From an uncultured Spirochaetia bacterium (lineage in GTDB: Bacteria > Spirochaetota > UBA6919): DNA of 6,830 nucleotides. The position numbers and the translations under genes were made by a program. Below the pieces are notes generated by a model. It was given only the letters and a program-made list of their open reading frames with translations, did not search any database and was not told the DNA's origin. The stretch spans positions 1 to 6,830 of the forward strand of contig CAJXGR010000171.1 in assembly GCA_913053665.1 (NCBI GenBank). Reading direction: 5' to 3'. Positions 5,336 to 6,830 of the stretch are shown here, one piece after another. The stretch's first letter is position 1. The number at the start of each line of letters is the position of its first letter.

Positions 5336-6097
5336 ATGGGAAAAGTGATCACTATAGCCAACCAAAAAGGTGGAGTGGGTAAAACAACAACGGCCATTAA
5401 TTTATCTGCTTATCTGGCTCAGCAAGATAAAAAGGTTCTTGTTGTTGACATTGATGCTCAAGGCAATACTTGCAGTGGTTTTGGCATCGACAAGCAAAAC
5501 GAAAACAATAGTATTTACGAAGTCCTTATGGATGGCATAGCCATCGATTCAATCATAAAGCCCACTCTTTATGACAATCTAGAGGTTGTACCCGTCAACA
5601 TTCACCTGGCTGGGGCTCAGATTGAACTTATAGAGCAGAAAGACAGGGAGGCTCGTCTCAAAAAGGCTTTAGCACCCATACGAGATCGCTATGATTATAT
5701 CTTTGTGGATTGCCCTCCCTCCCTCGATATCATGACCGTTAATGGTCTTGTGGCGGCTGACTCTGTCTTAATCCCATTACAATGTGAGTTTTTTGCTTTA
5801 GAAGGACTTGCACAACTTCTCAAAACCATAAGTCTTCTTCAGAAAGGTTTAAACCCAAACCTTAAGATTGAAGGGGTGGTCCTCACAATGTATGACAACC
5901 GAACAAACCTCTCCAGCCAAGTGGTAGAGGAAGCCATCAATTACTTTAAGGAAAAGGTTTATAAGACAGTCATCCCAAGAAATGTTAAATTAGCAGAGGC
6001 TCCTAGTCATGGAAAACCCATCTCTTCCTATGATCCAGCTTGTGTAGGAGCGAAAAGTTATAAAAAATTAGCACTGGAGCTATTAAATTATGCCTAA
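5336..6097 (+). CDS. parA: Chromosome-partitioning ATPase ParA (Soj)
   Basis: A complete 253-residue protein, the usual size for chromosomal ParA, which lacks the N-terminal DNA-binding extension of the larger plasmid forms. The deviant Walker A motif KGGVGKTT (11-18) has the signature Lys11 and the phosphate-binding Lys16. Asp40 lies in VVDIDAQGN (Walker A'), and Asp125 in YIFVDCPPS (Walker B). The C-terminal part has the family pattern VIPRNVKLAEAPSHGKPISSYDP. ATP-bound dimers coat the nucleoid, and ParB triggers hydrolysis. The resulting gradient moves newly replicated origins apart; in Bacillus the homologue Soj also acts on DnaA. It lies between rsmG (12 bases upstream) and parB (8-base overlap), so the three genes are probably translated from one message. 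All catalytic residues are present. Confidence 0.97.
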   Translation: MGKVITIANQKGGVGKTTTAINLSAYLAQQDKKVLVVDIDAQGNTCSGFGIDKQNENNSIYEVLMDGIAIDSIIKPTLYDNLEVVPVNIHLAGAQIELIEQKDREARLKKALAPIRDRYDYIFVDCPPSLDIMTVNGLVAADSVLIPLQCEFFALEGLAQLLKTISLLQKGLNPNLKIEGVVLTMYDNRTNLSSQVVEEAINYFKEKVYKTVIPRNVKLAEAPSHGKPISSYDPACVGAKSYKKLALELLNYA

Positions 6098-6830
6098 AAA
6101 AGTATTGGGTAGAGGACTGGGTGCTCTCTTAGCCGTCTCTGACGTGGATAATCCGGACCGAGATATACTTAATGTCCCCATCCAATCAATCCAACCAAAC
6201 CCTCTGCAGCCTAGAAAGCTCTTTGATGAAAAGAAACTTAGGGAACTAGCTGACTCCATTCAGGAGAAGGGACTGATCCAACCGATTGTAGTGAGCCGAG
6301 AGGGTGGTCAATACAGTCTCATCGTGGGGGAGAGAAGATGGAGAGCCTGCCAGCTTGTGGGTCTTCAGACCATTCCCGCTATCATAAAGGAAGCGGCTGA
6401 TTATGAAAAGCTGGAATTAGCCTTGGTAGAGAATCTACAGCGTCAGGACCTAAACTCAATTGAAGAAGCAACCAGTTATAAAGAGCTTCTTGACAATCTC
6501 AATCTCACTCAGGAACAGCTATCTGCTAAAATTGGCAAAAGCCGGACTGCTATCTCTAATACCCTACGCCTCTTGAAACTCCCCTCTGAAATCCAGAAAG
6601 ATATTACCCACGAACGACTTACAGAAGGTCATGGCCGGAGTTTGCTGTCTCTAAATGAAGGTCAGTCTATTTCAAAGGCCAGAGATACCATCATAAAGGA
6701 CAATCTATCGGTTCGTCAGGCTGAAAAGCTGGTCCAACAGACTAATAAAGAAGGATTAGGTGGATCGACTCAATCTGAAACAAAGCAAGAACAAGATCAT
6801 TTTGAAAGTAATCCGGATAGTCCTGAAGAA
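6090..6830 (+). CDS. parB: Chromosome-partitioning protein ParB (Spo0J), truncated at right edge
   Basis: The first 247 residues are visible and the frame is open to the end. The ATG lies inside the last codons of parA, with GGAG ten bases upstream (6076-6079), suggesting translational coupling. GRGLGALL at 7-14 is the N-terminal motif that stimulates ParA. The CTP-binding ParB/sulfiredoxin-like domain runs from about 28 to 120, with LIQPIVV at 62-68, the phosphate-binding GERRWRA at 80-86 and ENLQRQDL at 114-121. The central helix-turn-helix (about 139-165: LTQEQLSAKIGKSRTAISNTLRLLKLP) reads parS. Residues from about 220 are polar and acidic (TQSETKQEQDHFESNPDSPEE), which is the linker before the C-terminal dimerisation domain that lies outside the window. 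ParB loads at parS, closes as a CTP-dependent clamp, spreads along DNA and activates ParA. Confidence 0.96.
   Translation, partial: MPKKVLGRGLGALLAVSDVDNPDRDILNVPIQSIQPNPLQPRKLFDEKKLRELADSIQEKGLIQPIVVSREGGQYSLIVGERRWRACQLVGLQTIPAIIKEAADYEKLELALVENLQRQDLNSIEEATSYKELLDNLNLTQEQLSAKIGKSRTAISNTLRLLKLPSEIQKDITHERLTEGHGRSLLSLNEGQSISKARDTIIKDNLSVRQAEKLVQQTNKEGLGGSTQSETKQEQDHFESNPDSPEE

Noticed and set aside
5045..5365. A 106-codon minus-strand frame opposite rsmG
   Set aside because: It is fully antisense to the conserved C-terminal half of RsmG and has no recognisable domain or signal.
5703..5711. TGTGGATTG as a DnaA box
   Set aside because: It has two mismatches to the reverse-complement consensus, stands alone, and encodes part of the ParA Walker B motif.
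1..6830. CRISPR arrays, tRNA or rRNA genes, insertion sequences, toxin-antitoxin pairs or defence genes
   Set aside because: I looked on both strands and saw no regularly spaced repeats, no tRNA cloverleaf landmarks, no transposase motifs and no small paired toxin-like genes.

Overview
The window reads as chromosomal DNA from a diderm (Gram-negative-type) bacterium. It encodes a probable outer-membrane beta-barrel, a probable lipoprotein and a Sec-exported protein. The genome looks A+T-leaning but uneven: by hand count G+C is 12/60 at 4681-4740, 21/60 at 5101-5160, 22/60 at 5761-5820, 30/60 at 2101-2160 and 34/60 at 6301-6360. A relaxed lipobox, a TTG start and a rsmG-parA-parB cluster would suit a spirochaete. 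That assignment is inference only; other diderm phyla are not excluded.

Left part (1-1195, minus strand): a two-gene cell-envelope unit. A 229-residue putative beta-barrel protein is followed 94 bases later by a lipoprotein with a PPC-like (pre-peptidase C-terminal) domain, cut by the left edge. Middle part (1466-3559, plus strand): a complete cobalamin-binding-domain radical SAM enzyme, then a REP-like G/C-rich palindrome, then a complete HIT-family nucleotide-binding protein with a TTG start and a strong Shine-Dalgarno. The HIT gene ends inside an 11-bp hairpin that probably terminates transcription from both sides. Facing it on the minus strand (3668-4393) is an unrecognised exported 241-residue protein with two long poly-A tracts in its coding strand.

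Right part (4676-6830, plus strand): a tight, co-oriented rsmG-parA-parB cluster. RsmG modifies 16S rRNA; ParA and ParB are the chromosome-segregation ATPase and CTP-dependent DNA clamp. rsmG and parA are 12 bases apart, parA and parB overlap by 8 bases, and parB runs off the right edge. Such clusters often lie near the replication origin, but I saw no parS site or convincing DnaA box here.

I found no tRNA, rRNA, CRISPR array or transposase. I also found no multigene arrangement that clearly amounts to a new system. The most interesting items are the REP-like palindrome, the exported protein with paired poly-A tracts, the barrel/lipoprotein pair and the substrate-orphan radical SAM enzyme.
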